Origin: CAZRKC01 sp964600665
Lineage (GTDB): Bacteria; Bacillota; SLNR01
Length of the DNA: 64,000 nt
Assembly: GCA_964600665.1 (NCBI GenBank)
Contig: CAZRKC010000003.1
Location: forward strand, 62,001-126,000
Direction of reading: 5' to 3'
Shown piece after piece: positions 8,121 to 17,110 of this stretch. How positions within the stretch are numbered: position 1 is the first letter of the stretch; each line of letters starts with the position of its first letter. The notes below the pieces were generated by a model, which was given only the letters and a program-made list of their open reading frames with translations, was not told the DNA's origin and did not search any database. Made by a program: the position numbers and the translations under genes.

Positions 8121-8657
8121 ATGTCACGAATCGGCAGAAAACCAATAGACATCCCGGAAGGGGTTAATGTCACAATCGATAACGGTTTGGTCAAAGTTAC
8201 CGGCCCCAAAGGGGAGTTGGAACGGACCATCAACCGAGAAATTCAGGCCGCCATCGAAGGCAGCCAGATCCTGGTTCAGCGTCCTTCTGAAGCGAAAAGG
8301 CACAAAGCGCTTCACGGACTGACGCGTACACTGATCGCCAATATGGTGGAAGGCGTGACCCAGGGTTTCAGCAAGACCTTAGTACTCTCCGGAGTTGGCT
8401 ATCGTGCCAACAAGCAAGGCACCAAGCTCGTGCTGTCCGTTGGGTACTCAAAACCTGTGGAAATCGAAGAACCCAAGGGGATTGAGTTTGAAGTCACAAA
8501 CCCCATCACCATCGTGGTTAAAGGAATCAACAAAGAATTGGTGGGTGAAACCGCCGCGTTCATCCGAAGCACTCGAGACCCGGATCCGTATCGTGAAAAG
8601 GGTGTCAAGTACTTGGGTGAAGTGATCCTTCGCAAGGCAGGCAAGACTGGAAAATAG
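8121..8657 (+). CDS. rplF: 50S ribosomal protein L6
   Basis: 178-residue L6, near the GTPase-associated centre. Begins MSRIGRKPIDIPEGV and contains the C-terminal family motif DPYREKGVKYLGE. The start is preceded by AGAAGGAGGTGC and lies 15 bases after rpsH, consistent with polycistronic translation. Confidence 0.97.
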   Translation: MSRIGRKPIDIPEGVNVTIDNGLVKVTGPKGELERTINREIQAAIEGSQILVQRPSEAKRHKALHGLTRTLIANMVEGVTQGFSKTLVLSGVGYRANKQGTKLVLSVGYSKPVEIEEPKGIEFEVTNPITIVVKGINKELVGETAAFIRSTRDPDPYREKGVKYLGEVILRKAGKTGK

Positions 8658-8695
8658 TCGCTCTGCAGCGTAAACAAGGAAAGAGGTGAGTCTGG

Positions 8696-9064
8696 ATGCT
8701 CAAGAAAGCAGATAAAGAAATTGCCCGAAAAATCAGGCACAAGCGTGTAAGAGCCAAGGTTTCAGGTACAGGAGAACGGCCGAGACTGAGTGTTTTCCGC
8801 AGCAGTAAACATATTTATGCGCAGATCGTTGATGATCTGGCCGGCAAGACATTGGTTGCTGCATCGACACTGGAAAAGGAATTGGCCGATAAATTGGATT
8901 CCACCTCAGACTCCGCAGCCGCAAAAGCAGTGGGAGAACTTCTGGGACAAAAGGCGCTAGCCAAAGGCATCCAAAAGGTGGTTTTTGACCGGGGTGGTTA
9001 TGTTTACCACGGTCGGGTAGCAGCTCTGGCAGAAGGAGCCCGGGAAGCAGGCCTGGAGTTTTGA
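8696..9064 (+). CDS. rplR: 50S ribosomal protein L18
   Basis: 122-residue L18, a 5S rRNA binder. The family stretches RLSVFRSSKHIYAQIVDD and FDRGGYVYHGRVAALAEGAR are present. AAAGAGGTGAG precedes ATG 8696. Placed between rplF and rpsE as expected. Confidence 0.97.
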   Translation: MLKKADKEIARKIRHKRVRAKVSGTGERPRLSVFRSSKHIYAQIVDDLAGKTLVAASTLEKELADKLDSTSDSAAAKAVGELLGQKALAKGIQKVVFDRGGYVYHGRVAALAEGAREAGLEF

Positions 9065-9101
9065 TCATGATCGGGATACGGCTGGAAAAGGAGGGGAAAT
9101 C

Positions 9102-9602
9102 ATGAAGAGAATCGATCCGAGCCAACTGGAACTCACCGAACGTGTGGTGACTGTGAACAGGGTGGCGAAGGTTGTTAAAGGGGGTCGCCGGTTTAGCTTC
9201 AGTGCGCTGGTCGTCGTAGGTGACGGACAGGGTCATGTGGGTGCTGGACTGGGAAAGGCACAAGAAGTGCCTGAGGCCATCCGCAAAGGTGTGCAAGACG
9301 CAAAGAAAAACCTGATCAAAGTACCCATGACCGGAACGACGATTCCCCATGGTATCATCGGGGAGTACGGAGCTGGCAGCGTGCTCTTAAAACCGGCATC
9401 CGAAGGGACCGGTGTTATCGCAGGCGGTCCGGTGCGGGCAGTTCTGGAATCCGCAGGGGTTCGAGATGTGCTGACCAAATCATTAGGATCATCCAATGCC
9501 AACAATATGGTTCATGCGACCATGGACGCATTGAAGAAAATCAAGCGGGTGGAAGATGTCGCCAGACTCCGCGGTCGCACCGTTCAAGATTTGTTGGGTT
9601 AG
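9102..9602 (+). CDS. rpsE: 30S ribosomal protein S5
   Basis: 166-residue S5, involved in decoding fidelity. The N-terminal double-stranded RNA-binding domain (VVKGGRRFSFSALVVVGDG) and the C-terminal GSSNANNMVHATMDAL are typical. AAAAGGAGGGG precedes the ATG. Confidence 0.97.
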   Translation: MKRIDPSQLELTERVVTVNRVAKVVKGGRRFSFSALVVVGDGQGHVGAGLGKAQEVPEAIRKGVQDAKKNLIKVPMTGTTIPHGIIGEYGAGSVLLKPASEGTGVIAGGPVRAVLESAGVRDVLTKSLGSSNANNMVHATMDALKKIKRVEDVARLRGRTVQDLLG

Positions 9603-9614
9603 GAGGGACTACAC

Positions 9615-9803
9615 ATGGCAACGAAACTTAAAATCACGTTGGTCCGAAGTTTGATCGGCCGACCGGAGAAACAACGTAAGATCGTAAAAGCACTGGGTTT
9701 TTCCAAGACCAACCAGACTGTTGAGCGGGACAATTCCCCCGTGATTCAAGGTATGGTGAGAAAAATCAGCCATTTGCTGGCTGTTGAAGAAGTCGAAGTA
9801 TAA
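9615..9803 (+). CDS. rpmD: 50S ribosomal protein L30
   Basis: 62-residue L30 with the short family core LKITLVRSLIGRPEKQR and the motif VERDNSPVIQGMVRKI. AGGAGGGACTACAC precedes ATG 9615, only 12 bases after rpsE. Confidence 0.95.
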   Translation: MATKLKITLVRSLIGRPEKQRKIVKALGFSKTNQTVERDNSPVIQGMVRKISHLLAVEEVEV

Positions 9804-9842
9804 CCAGAGATGATATTATTCGCAATGAAGGAGGTGCTGTAG

Positions 9843-10286
9843 ATGAAGCTGCACGAGTTAGCGCCTGCACCAGGAGCAAGAAGACCTAACAAGCGGGTCG
9901 GCCGAGGATTGGGATCCGGTCTGGGTAAGACTTCCGGGCGTGGTCACAAGGGTCAGAAATCCCGATCCGGTGGTGGTGTTCGTCTTGGCTTTGAAGGTGG
10001 ACAGATGCCGATTCAAAGAAGACTCCCGAAACGAGGATTCAGCAATTACCCGTTCAAGAAAGAATACGCTGAGATCAATGTGGAAACACTCAATCGGTTC
10101 GATCAGGAAACGGTCGTTACACCCGAATTGCTGAAAAAGGCCGGGATCGTAAAAGATATGAAGGACGGTTTGAAGATATTAGCTCGCGGGGAATTAGAAA
10201 AACCCATGACCGTCCATGCGCATAAGTTCAGTAAAGCAGCCGTGGAGAAGATCGAAGCGGCCGGTGGAAAAGCAGAGGTGATTTGA
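9843..10286 (+). CDS. rplO: 50S ribosomal protein L15
   Basis: 147-residue L15. The Gly/Arg-rich N-terminal extension (KRVGRGLGSGLGKTSGRGHK, 20 residues) threads into 23S rRNA. It is followed by EGGQMPIQRRLPKRGF. GAAGGAGGTGC precedes the ATG. The stop is one base before the secY start, so the two are probably coupled. Confidence 0.97.
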   Translation: MKLHELAPAPGARRPNKRVGRGLGSGLGKTSGRGHKGQKSRSGGGVRLGFEGGQMPIQRRLPKRGFSNYPFKKEYAEINVETLNRFDQETVVTPELLKKAGIVKDMKDGLKILARGELEKPMTVHAHKFSKAAVEKIEAAGGKAEVI

Positions 10287-10287
10287 T

Positions 10288-11547
10288 TTGTTCGATGCCG
10301 TTCGCAATATCTGGAAGATACCTGATTTAAGAAAACGATTTATCTTCACACTGGTCATGTTTCTTGTTTTCCGGATAGGTACCCATATCCCGGTACCGGG
10401 CATTGATGTCTCGAAGATCGAAGGCCTATTCCAGGGTGGGACCGTGTTTGGTTTTCTGGATCTCTTCTCCGGTGGTGCTTTGAGCAGACTATCATTGTTT
10501 GCCCTGAACATTTACCCGTACATCACCGCCACCATCGTCATGCAGCTTTTGACCATCATTGTTCCGAAGCTGGAGGAGATGGCAAAAGAAGGCGGGGAAG
10601 AAGGCAAGAAAAAGTTGACCCAGTACTCCCGCTATGGTACCGTCTTTTTGGCGCTGATCCAAGCGGTGGCACTGACTTTCACACTGAAAAGCGCTGTGAT
10701 CGACTGGGGTTGGTACTCTGGTATCGTGATTACTGTCTCATTGATCACGGGTACCGTTTTTCTGATGTGGCTTGGTGAGCAGATCACCGAACGGGGAATT
10801 GGTAATGGAATATCCCTGATCATATTCGCCGGGATCGTATCCCGATTGCCGGCAGGGGCAGTCAATCTGGTCCAGTATGTCCGGGTTGGTTCCATCAACA
10901 TTTTCAACCTGATCGTACTCTTCGTCGTCGGTGCTTTCATTATCGCCGGTGTCATCTGGGTACAGGAAGGGTCCCGGAAAATTCCAGTCCAGTATGCGAA
11001 ACGGGTTGTCGGCCGGAAAGTTTACGGTGGCCAGAGCACTCATATCCCCATGAAAGTCAATCAAGCAGGGGTGATACCGGTCATATTCGCGTCGTCACTG
11101 TTGGTGTTTCCGTTGACGATTGCGCGGTTGATCAACAACTCATTTATCCAGAACATCGCCAAGTACTTGGAATTTGGAACACCGGTGAATACGGTGATGT
11201 ATGTCAGTTTGATCATATTTTTCACCTATTTCTATACCGCCATCACGTTCAATCCGATTGAGGTGGCGAACAATCTGAAGAAGTACGGTGGATTTATTCC
11301 CGGGATCCGTCCGGGCCGTCCGACCTCAGATTACTTAAACCGAATCCTGACCCGGATCACGTTGGCCGGGGCGCTGTTTCTGGCATTTGTGGCAGTCATG
11401 CCTGACTTGGTGGTTCGCGTTACCGGCATTCCCGGGATCACATTTGGTGGCACCAGCCTCCTGATCGTGGTATCCGTTGTGCTGGAGACCATGCGTCAAA
11501 TCGAATCCCAGATGCTGATGCGGCATTACAAAGGGTTCATGAAATAA
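10288..11547 (+). CDS. secY: Protein translocase subunit SecY
   Basis: 419-residue channel-forming subunit of the SecYEG translocon. The TTG start follows CAGAGGTGAT within the rplO end and gives MFDAVRNIWKIPDLRKR. Ten hydrophobic segments are apparent, along with the N-terminal motif FRIGTHIPVPGID, the GERGIGNGIS region and the C-terminal ETMRQIESQMLMRHYKGF. Its place between rplO and adk is the standard spc-operon arrangement. Confidence 0.97.
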   Translation: MFDAVRNIWKIPDLRKRFIFTLVMFLVFRIGTHIPVPGIDVSKIEGLFQGGTVFGFLDLFSGGALSRLSLFALNIYPYITATIVMQLLTIIVPKLEEMAKEGGEEGKKKLTQYSRYGTVFLALIQAVALTFTLKSAVIDWGWYSGIVITVSLITGTVFLMWLGEQITERGIGNGISLIIFAGIVSRLPAGAVNLVQYVRVGSINIFNLIVLFVVGAFIIAGVIWVQEGSRKIPVQYAKRVVGRKVYGGQSTHIPMKVNQAGVIPVIFASSLLVFPLTIARLINNSFIQNIAKYLEFGTPVNTVMYVSLIIFFTYFYTAITFNPIEVANNLKKYGGFIPGIRPGRPTSDYLNRILTRITLAGALFLAFVAVMPDLVVRVTGIPGITFGGTSLLIVVSVVLETMRQIESQMLMRHYKGFMK

Positions 11548-11562
11548 AGGAGGGACCACAGC

Positions 11563-12207
11563 ATGCGGATGGTATTACTTGGCCCGCCAGGTGCGGGAAA
11601 AGGAACTCAAGCAGTGGTGCTGGCAGAACAGTTGAAAATTCCCCATATATCCACGGGTGATATTTTCCGGAAAGCTGTCAAAGAGGGTACACCTCTGGGA
11701 CAAAAAGCAAAATCGTACATGGATGCAGGGCTCTTGGTGCCGGATGAGGTTGTGGTTGGCATCGTTCAGGAGCGATTGGAAATGGATGACTGTATCGACG
11801 GGTTCATCCTGGATGGATTCCCGCGAACAGTTGCGCAGGCAGATTCATTGGCTGAAATCCTGAAAGAAAAAGGACAATATATCGATGCAGTTATCAACAT
11901 CGTCGTACCCGAGGACATTTTAGTCCAGCGGCTGACCGGGCGGCGGGTTTGTCGAAACTGCGGTGCCACCTACCATGTGCACTTTACTCCGCCCGCACAG
12001 GCTGGCATTTGCGATAAATGTGGCGGGGAGTTATACCAGCGAGATGATGACAAGGAAGATACCGTGCGGAAAAGACTTGCGGAGTATCTAGACAAAACCA
12101 GTCCACTGATTGCCTATTATCAGGACAAAGGAATTCTGAAAAACATCGACGGGGCTCAGTCCGCTGATGCGGTCCTTGAAGAGATCCGGGCTGTACTGGG
12201 GAGATGA
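11563..12207 (+). CDS. adk: Adenylate kinase, zinc-lid type
   Basis: Catalyses ATP + AMP to 2 ADP in the cytoplasm. The 214-residue long form has the P-loop GPPGAGKGTQ at residues 7-16, the AMP-binding DGFPR motif and an expanded LID. That LID carries four cysteines (CRNCGATYH and CDKCGGE), the structural zinc site typical of gram-positive enzymes. AAGGAGGGACC lies upstream. Followed by map. Confidence 0.97.
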   Translation: MRMVLLGPPGAGKGTQAVVLAEQLKIPHISTGDIFRKAVKEGTPLGQKAKSYMDAGLLVPDEVVVGIVQERLEMDDCIDGFILDGFPRTVAQADSLAEILKEKGQYIDAVINIVVPEDILVQRLTGRRVCRNCGATYHVHFTPPAQAGICDKCGGELYQRDDDKEDTVRKRLAEYLDKTSPLIAYYQDKGILKNIDGAQSADAVLEEIRAVLGR

Positions 12208-12213
12208 ATCGAT

Positions 12214-12960
12214 TTGATCATTCTTAAATCCAGACAGGAACTGGAGTGCATGGCAAAAGCCGGCAGGCTGGTGGCAGAGGCCATCTTCGCACTGAGACAG
12301 TCTGTCAAACCGGGTGTGACCACCGGGCAACTGGATAAGGTTGCTGAAAAAGTGATCCGGGCTGGAGGCGGACTACCTGCCTTCAAAGGATACCATGGTT
12401 TTCCGGCCAGCATTTGCACCTCCGTCAATAGTGAAGTGGTGCACGGCATCCCCGGCCTTCGAGTTTTGAACGAAGGGGATATCGTCAGCATCGATATTGG
12501 AACCATCGTTGATGGATTCTATGGAGATGCAGCCGTCACGATTGCGGTGGGCACGATTACCGAAGCAGCCCAACGGCTCCTGACCGTTACTGAAGAGTCA
12601 TTGATGGCCGGAATTGCACAAGCAAGACCGGGGTCCCGATTGACGGACATTTCTCACGCAGTCCAGTCTCATGTGGAAAGTCATGGTTTTTCAGTGGTTC
12701 GGGATTATGTCGGGCACGGCATTGGCCGAGACATGCACGAGGATCCGCAGATACCGAATTATGGGCCGCCTGGGCGGGGACCGCGCCTTGAAGAAGGCAT
12801 GGTACTGGCAATCGAGCCAATGGTCAACGCAGGAGGCTACCGAGTGGAGACGCTGCAGGATAACTGGACAGTCGTCACAGCAGATCAGAGTCTTTCCGCT
12901 CACTTTGAGCATACTATCGCAGTGACAAAAGACGGACCGTTAATACTGACATGTCTGTAG
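12214..12960 (+). CDS. map: Methionine aminopeptidase, type I
   Basis: Removes initiator methionine from nascent proteins. The 248-residue protein has the metal-binding Asp pair region (GDIVSIDIGTIVDGFYGDAA), the GHGIGRDMHEDPQIPN histidine segment and Glu residues in MVLAIEPM and HFEHTIAV. The TTG start lies six bases after the adk stop. The adk-map-infA order is standard. Confidence 0.96.
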   Translation: MIILKSRQELECMAKAGRLVAEAIFALRQSVKPGVTTGQLDKVAEKVIRAGGGLPAFKGYHGFPASICTSVNSEVVHGIPGLRVLNEGDIVSIDIGTIVDGFYGDAAVTIAVGTITEAAQRLLTVTEESLMAGIAQARPGSRLTDISHAVQSHVESHGFSVVRDYVGHGIGRDMHEDPQIPNYGPPGRGPRLEEGMVLAIEPMVNAGGYRVETLQDNWTVVTADQSLSAHFEHTIAVTKDGPLILTCL

Positions 12961-12966
12961 CCTCAT

Positions 12967-12985
12967 ATCAGGATGATATCCTGAT
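12967..12985 (+). other. Short hairpin between map and infA
   Basis: Perfect eight-base inverted repeat ATCAGGAT-GAT-ATCCTGAT right after the map stop codon. There is no T-run, so it does not look like a terminator. It may affect mRNA processing or stability at this junction; function is unknown. Confidence 0.4.
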
Positions 12986-13030
12986 CAACACATTGGTTCC
13001 CGTTCAGTGAGAGGAGGTCGAAAGAATCCG

Positions 13031-13249
13031 ATGCCTAAAGAAGATACCATCGAAGTGGAAGGTACTGTCATCGAGCCGTTACCAAATGCCATGTTCCGAG
13101 TGGAGCTGGCCAATGGGCATAAGATCCTGGCTCACGTATCCGGAAAGATCCGCATGAATTTTATACGGATCCTCCCCGGGGACAAAGTTACGGTTGAATT
13201 GTCACCCTATGACTTGTCCAGAGGAAGGATCATTTATCGCTTCAAATAG
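13031..13249 (+). CDS. infA: Translation initiation factor IF-1
   Basis: 72-residue OB-fold factor occupying the 30S A site during initiation. ATG 13031 (MPKEDTIEVEGTVIEPLPNA, 20 residues) matches the family N terminus and length. The GAGAGGAGG site is somewhat far upstream (13 bases); a GTG-type upstream start in frame would add eight non-family residues. Ends LSRGRIIYRFK. Confidence 0.96.
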   Translation: MPKEDTIEVEGTVIEPLPNAMFRVELANGHKILAHVSGKIRMNFIRILPGDKVTVELSPYDLSRGRIIYRFK

Positions 13250-13269
13250 AAGGCGAAGGGGGAATTACC

Positions 13270-13383
13270 ATGAAAGTCAGAGCGTCTGTCAAAGCGATCT
13301 GTGAAAAGTGCAAAGTGATCAAGCGCAAAGGCGCCGTGATGGTGATTTGCGAAAATCCTAAGCATAAACAGAAACAAGGCTGA
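13270..13383 (+). CDS. rpmJ: 50S ribosomal protein L36
   Basis: A 37-codon gene, easy to miss because of its length. It starts MKVRASVKAICEKCKVIKR and ends HKQKQG. The zinc ligands of the C+ type are present: CEKC pair, a later Cys in VMVICENPKHK, and the following His. GAAGGGGGAATTACC precedes the ATG, and it sits between infA and rpsM as expected. Confidence 0.96.
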   Translation: MKVRASVKAICEKCKVIKRKGAVMVICENPKHKQKQG

Positions 13384-13413
13384 AAACAATTTTTAAGTGG
13401 GAGGTGTCAATAG

Positions 13414-13785
13414 ATGGCACGTATTGCGGGTGTGGATTTACCCAGAGAGAAGCGAGCTGAAATTGCCTTGACATATATCTATGGTATTGGCCGCTCGACT
13501 TCCAATGAGATCCTGGCGAAAACCGGTATCAATCCAGATACCCGGGTCCGGGATCTGACTGAAGAGGAAGTCAATAAACTGAGGGACACCATCGACAAGA
13601 ATTATCGGGTCGAAGGTGACCTGCAACGAGAAGTGCAGCTGAACATCAAACGACTGATCGAAATCGGCTGCTACCGTGGCATCCGTCACCGCCGGGGATT
13701 GCCTGTGCGGGGACAAAACACAAAGACCAATGCTCGAACCCGTAAAGGGCCGAAGCGGACCGTCGGTGTGAGGAGAAAGAAATAG
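13414..13785 (+). CDS. rpsM: 30S ribosomal protein S13
   Basis: 123-residue S13 of the 30S head, contacting the P-site tRNA and 50S. Begins MARIAGVDLPREKRAEIALT (20 residues), with the helix-two-turn-helix YIYGIGR and the C-terminal RGLPVRGQNTKTNARTRKGP (20 residues). GGGAGGTGTC precedes the ATG. Confidence 0.97.
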   Translation: MARIAGVDLPREKRAEIALTYIYGIGRSTSNEILAKTGINPDTRVRDLTEEEVNKLRDTIDKNYRVEGDLQREVQLNIKRLIEIGCYRGIRHRRGLPVRGQNTKTNARTRKGPKRTVGVRRKK

Positions 13786-13803
13786 TAAAGGAGGGAAACC
13801 TGT

Positions 13804-14193
13804 ATGGCAAAACGTACCGCCCGACCCAAACGTAAAGAACGTAAAAATGTGGATAAGGGGGTCGCCCATATTCAATCCACATTCAATAATACCATCATCA
13901 CGATCGCTGATTTGCGAGGCAATGTAATCTCCTGGTCCACGGCCGGCAATGTCGGCTTCAAAGGATCACGAAAAAGCACGCCATTTGCTGCACAGATGGC
14001 TGCTGAGGAAGCAGCTAAGGTCGCGATGGACCAAGGGATGAAGGAAATTGAAGTGTTTGTCAAAGGACCTGGGTCAGGCCGGGAGGCGGCCATTCGTGCG
14101 CTTCAGGCTGCCGGTCTGGAGGTCAACATGATCAAGGACGTGACACCGATTCCTCACAATGGGTGTCGTCCACCTAAACGACGAAGAGTGTAA
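13804..14193 (+). CDS. rpsK: 30S ribosomal protein S11
   Basis: 129-residue S11 on the 30S platform. Contains the family segment HIQSTFNNTIITIADLRGN and the C-terminal DVTPIPHNGCRPPKRRRV. AAGGAGGGAAACC precedes the ATG. Between rpsM and rpsD, as in the alpha operon. Confidence 0.97.
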   Translation: MAKRTARPKRKERKNVDKGVAHIQSTFNNTIITIADLRGNVISWSTAGNVGFKGSRKSTPFAAQMAAEEAAKVAMDQGMKEIEVFVKGPGSGREAAIRALQAAGLEVNMIKDVTPIPHNGCRPPKRRRV

Positions 14194-14214
14194 CTTAGGA
14201 GGTGCAAATCAATT

Positions 14215-14844
14215 ATGGCCAGATACACAGGGCCGGTTTGCCGGTTGTGCCGGCGTGAAGGGATCAAGCTATATCTGAAAGGTGAACGTTGCTACTCAGA
14301 TAAGTGCGCCATGGAAAAGCGGGCATTTGCTCCCGGACAGCACGGACAGGCCAGAAGCCGCAAACCGTCTGAATACAGCATCCGACTGCGGGAAAAGCAG
14401 AAACTTCGCCGATACTACGGCGTGCTCGAAAAACAATTTGCCAGTTATTTTGAAGACGCAGCCAGACAGAGAGGAATCACCGGGGAAAACCTGTTGCAGA
14501 TTCTCGAAAGCCGCCTGGATAATGTGGTCTTCCGAATGGGTTTTGCCAACTCCCGTGCTGAAGCCAGGCAGTTGGTCAAACATAACCACTATGAAGTGAA
14601 TGGCAAGCGCGTCAACATCCCGTCTTATCTGACGAAAGCCGGCGACATGGTCGCTGTCCGGAGTAAAAGCCGAAGCTCGGATAAGTTCAAAGAACTGTCT
14701 GAAACCAGTTCCCAGAAAGGGTTGCCAGCCTGGGTTGAATCCAATCTAGAAACCATGGAAGGGCGGATCGTGCGATTGCCGCTGCGGGAAGAGATCGATG
14801 TTCCTGTAGATGAGCACTTGATCGTCGAACTGTACTCCCGTTAA
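14215..14844 (+). CDS. rpsD: 30S ribosomal protein S4, zinc-containing form
   Basis: 209-residue S4, a primary 16S binder and translational repressor in several bacteria. The N terminus has zinc-type cysteines (CRLCRREGIKLYLKGERC, then CAMEKR), followed by an S4 RNA-binding domain (ESRLDNVVFRMGFANSRAEA). In Bacillus rpsD is elsewhere; here it is inside the alpha operon, as in many Clostridia. Confidence 0.97.
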   Translation: MARYTGPVCRLCRREGIKLYLKGERCYSDKCAMEKRAFAPGQHGQARSRKPSEYSIRLREKQKLRRYYGVLEKQFASYFEDAARQRGITGENLLQILESRLDNVVFRMGFANSRAEARQLVKHNHYEVNGKRVNIPSYLTKAGDMVAVRSKSRSSDKFKELSETSSQKGLPAWVESNLETMEGRIVRLPLREEIDVPVDEHLIVELYSR

Positions 14845-14918
14845 TCGGCACCCAGTTTAATTGCACCCTCACCATATCAATGGATCATGGGGCATAAGGA
14901 AAAAAGGGGGGCTAAATG

Positions 14919-15866
14919 ATGATTGAAATCGAAAAACCCGTCATCGATTGTATCGAGATGGACGATGATGGCACATACGGTAAATTTGTGTTGGAACCCC
15001 TGGAAAGAGGGTTTGGTATGACAATCGGAAATTCCCTGCGCCGCGTGTTGTTGTCTTCATTACCGGGTGCAGCGGTGACTTCCGTCAAAATCGAGGGCGT
15101 TTTGCATGAGTTTTCCACCATTCCCGGAGTCGTGGAAGATACCACCGACATTATTCTGAATCTGAAGTCGCTGCGGTTTAAGATGCATACGGATGAGCCG
15201 ATGACGTTGCGTCTCCATGTGAAGGGTGAAAAGGATGTCAAAGCAGTGGATATCAGTTTGAACAGCGATATCGATATTTTGAATCCCGATCAACACATTG
15301 CAACCCTCGACAGTATGGCAGAACTTGAAATGGAATTGACGGTGGCCAAAGGACGCGGTTATGTAGCCGCAGACAAAAACAAGCGCCCCGATCAAAGCAT
15401 CGGCGTGATTCCGGTGGACTCCATATTTACCCCGATCCAACGGGTCAACTATCATGTCGAAGATACCCGGGTCGGCCAGGTGACTGACTATGATAAACTC
15501 ACCCTGGAAGTTTGGACAGACGGGAGTATCTCACCCGTGGAAGCAACCAGCCTGGGTGCAAAAATCTTGAATGAGCATTTGGCTCTCTTTATGGGACTGA
15601 ACACCGAAACCGATACCGTGCAGATCATGGTGGAGAAAGAAGAAAATGCCAAAGAGAAGGCTCTGGAAACACCCATTGAAGAATTGGACTTCTCCGTCCG
15701 CTCATATAACTGCCTGAAACGGGCAGGGATCCATACTGTTGCGGAACTGGCTGACAAGACTGAAGCTGAAATGATGAAAGTTCGTAATCTAGGGAGAAAA
15801 TCCTTAGAAGAAGTTAAACTTAAGCTGGCCGCTCAGGGTTTATCCCTGAGAGAATCAGAAGAGTAA
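14919..15866 (+). CDS. rpoA: DNA-directed RNA polymerase alpha subunit
   Basis: 315 residues. The N-terminal dimerisation domain starts MIEIEKPVIDCIEMDDDGTY (20 residues) and has GFGMTIGNSLRRVLLSSLPG (20 residues). An acidic linker leads to the C-terminal domain that binds UP elements and activators (SYNCLKRAGIHTVAELADKT, then RNLGRKSLEEVK). ATG 14919 is seven bases from GGGGGG; the ATG at 14916 is an alternative. Followed by rplQ. Confidence 0.97.
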   Translation: MIEIEKPVIDCIEMDDDGTYGKFVLEPLERGFGMTIGNSLRRVLLSSLPGAAVTSVKIEGVLHEFSTIPGVVEDTTDIILNLKSLRFKMHTDEPMTLRLHVKGEKDVKAVDISLNSDIDILNPDQHIATLDSMAELEMELTVAKGRGYVAADKNKRPDQSIGVIPVDSIFTPIQRVNYHVEDTRVGQVTDYDKLTLEVWTDGSISPVEATSLGAKILNEHLALFMGLNTETDTVQIMVEKEENAKEKALETPIEELDFSVRSYNCLKRAGIHTVAELADKTEAEMMKVRNLGRKSLEEVKLKLAAQGLSLRESEE

Positions 15867-15885
15867 AAGAGGAGGGGAACCGGTC

Positions 15886-16224
15886 ATGGCGAACCGAAAA
15901 CTTGGCCGCACCATGGCGCACAGAAGAGCGCTGCTCCGCAACCTGATCACGTCGTTGCTGTTGAGCGAAAAAATCGAAACCACAGAAATGAAGGCGAAGG
16001 AACTCAGCCGAATCGCCGATCAAATGATCACCCTGGCCAAAAAGGGCGATCTACATGCACGGCGACAGGTCTTGGAATATGTGTTTGATGAGAATGCTGC
16101 CCGTAAACTCTTCGATACCATTGCCCCGCGGTACGCGGGCAAAGAAGGCGGATATACACGGGTAATCAAAACGAGTTTCCGCCGAGGGGACGCGGCTTCC
16201 ATGGCAATCATTGAATTCATCTGA
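15886..16224 (+). CDS. rplQ: 50S ribosomal protein L17
   Basis: 112-residue L17 near the tunnel exit. Begins MANRKLGRTMAHRRALLRNL (20 residues) and ends with the GGYTRVIKTSFRRGDAASMA block. AAGAGGAGGGG precedes the ATG. It closes the alpha operon and is followed within 50 bases by the ECF module. Confidence 0.97.
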   Translation: MANRKLGRTMAHRRALLRNLITSLLLSEKIETTEMKAKELSRIADQMITLAKKGDLHARRQVLEYVFDENAARKLFDTIAPRYAGKEGGYTRVIKTSFRRGDAASMAIIEFI

Positions 16225-16270
16225 TGACAGTGCCGGGGCATTCCGCAAGTGATTTGGGATGGTAGGTGCG

Positions 16271-17110
16271 ATGATGGATACGATAATCAGCTTGGAGCAT
16301 GTAAGTCACCGGTACAACGCCGGCGAAGAGAATGAAATCAAGGCTTTAGACGATGTTTCCCTGACCATTCGTCGCGGCGAGTTCGTCGCGATCATTGGTC
16401 ATAATGGGTCCGGAAAATCGACATTAGCCAAACACATCAATGCATTGTTGTTGCCATCGGAAGGAACCGTAATCGTCAATGGGATGGATACGGGAAAGTC
16501 GGAAAACCTCTGGGAAATCAGACGGTCTGCAGGTATGGTGTTTCAAAACCCCGACAACCAGCTGGTGGCTACCATGGTGGAGGAAGACGTGGCATTTGGT
16601 CCGGAGAATCTGGGAGTACCGGTGGCGGAGATCCGCCGCCGGGTGGATGAATCCTTAGCACTGGTGAATATGTCCCATTGCTGGGAGCAATCCCCTCACA
16701 CCCTTTCGGGAGGACAGAAACAACGCGTCGCCATTGCGGGTATCTTGGCGATGAAACCGGACTGCATTGTCCTGGATGAGCCCACCGCGATGCTGGATCC
16801 AATCGGACGCCAAGAGGTGCTGGACACCATCCTCCGTTTAAATCGAGAAGAAGGAATGACGGTGGTGCTGGTCACACATTATATGGATGAGGCCGTGGAT
16901 GCGGATCGGATCGTTGTCATGGACGATGGGCACATTGTCATGGACGATACACCCTTGCAGGTTTTTTCCAGGGTGGACGAATTGCGCAAACTGCGACTGG
17001 ATGTCCCCCAGATGGCCGAACTTGCGGCACAACTGCGAGAAGCTGGATTCAATATTCCACCGGATGTCTTATCGGTGGAAGCGATGGTGGATGCACTATG
17101 TCGATCATAA
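16271..17110 (+). CDS. ecfA1: Energy-coupling factor transporter ATPase EcfA1
   Basis: One of two ATPases of the shared ECF module that powers vitamin and metal-ion S components. 279 residues with Walker A GHNGSGKST, signature LSGGQKQR and Walker B CIVLDEPTAMLDP. TAGGTG lies before tandem ATG codons (16271 and 16274). Its 3' end overlaps ecfA2 by 13 bases. Substrate specificity depends on S subunits encoded elsewhere. Confidence 0.95.
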   Translation: MMDTIISLEHVSHRYNAGEENEIKALDDVSLTIRRGEFVAIIGHNGSGKSTLAKHINALLLPSEGTVIVNGMDTGKSENLWEIRRSAGMVFQNPDNQLVATMVEEDVAFGPENLGVPVAEIRRRVDESLALVNMSHCWEQSPHTLSGGQKQRVAIAGILAMKPDCIVLDEPTAMLDPIGRQEVLDTILRLNREEGMTVVLVTHYMDEAVDADRIVVMDDGHIVMDDTPLQVFSRVDELRKLRLDVPQMAELAAQLREAGFNIPPDVLSVEAMVDALCRS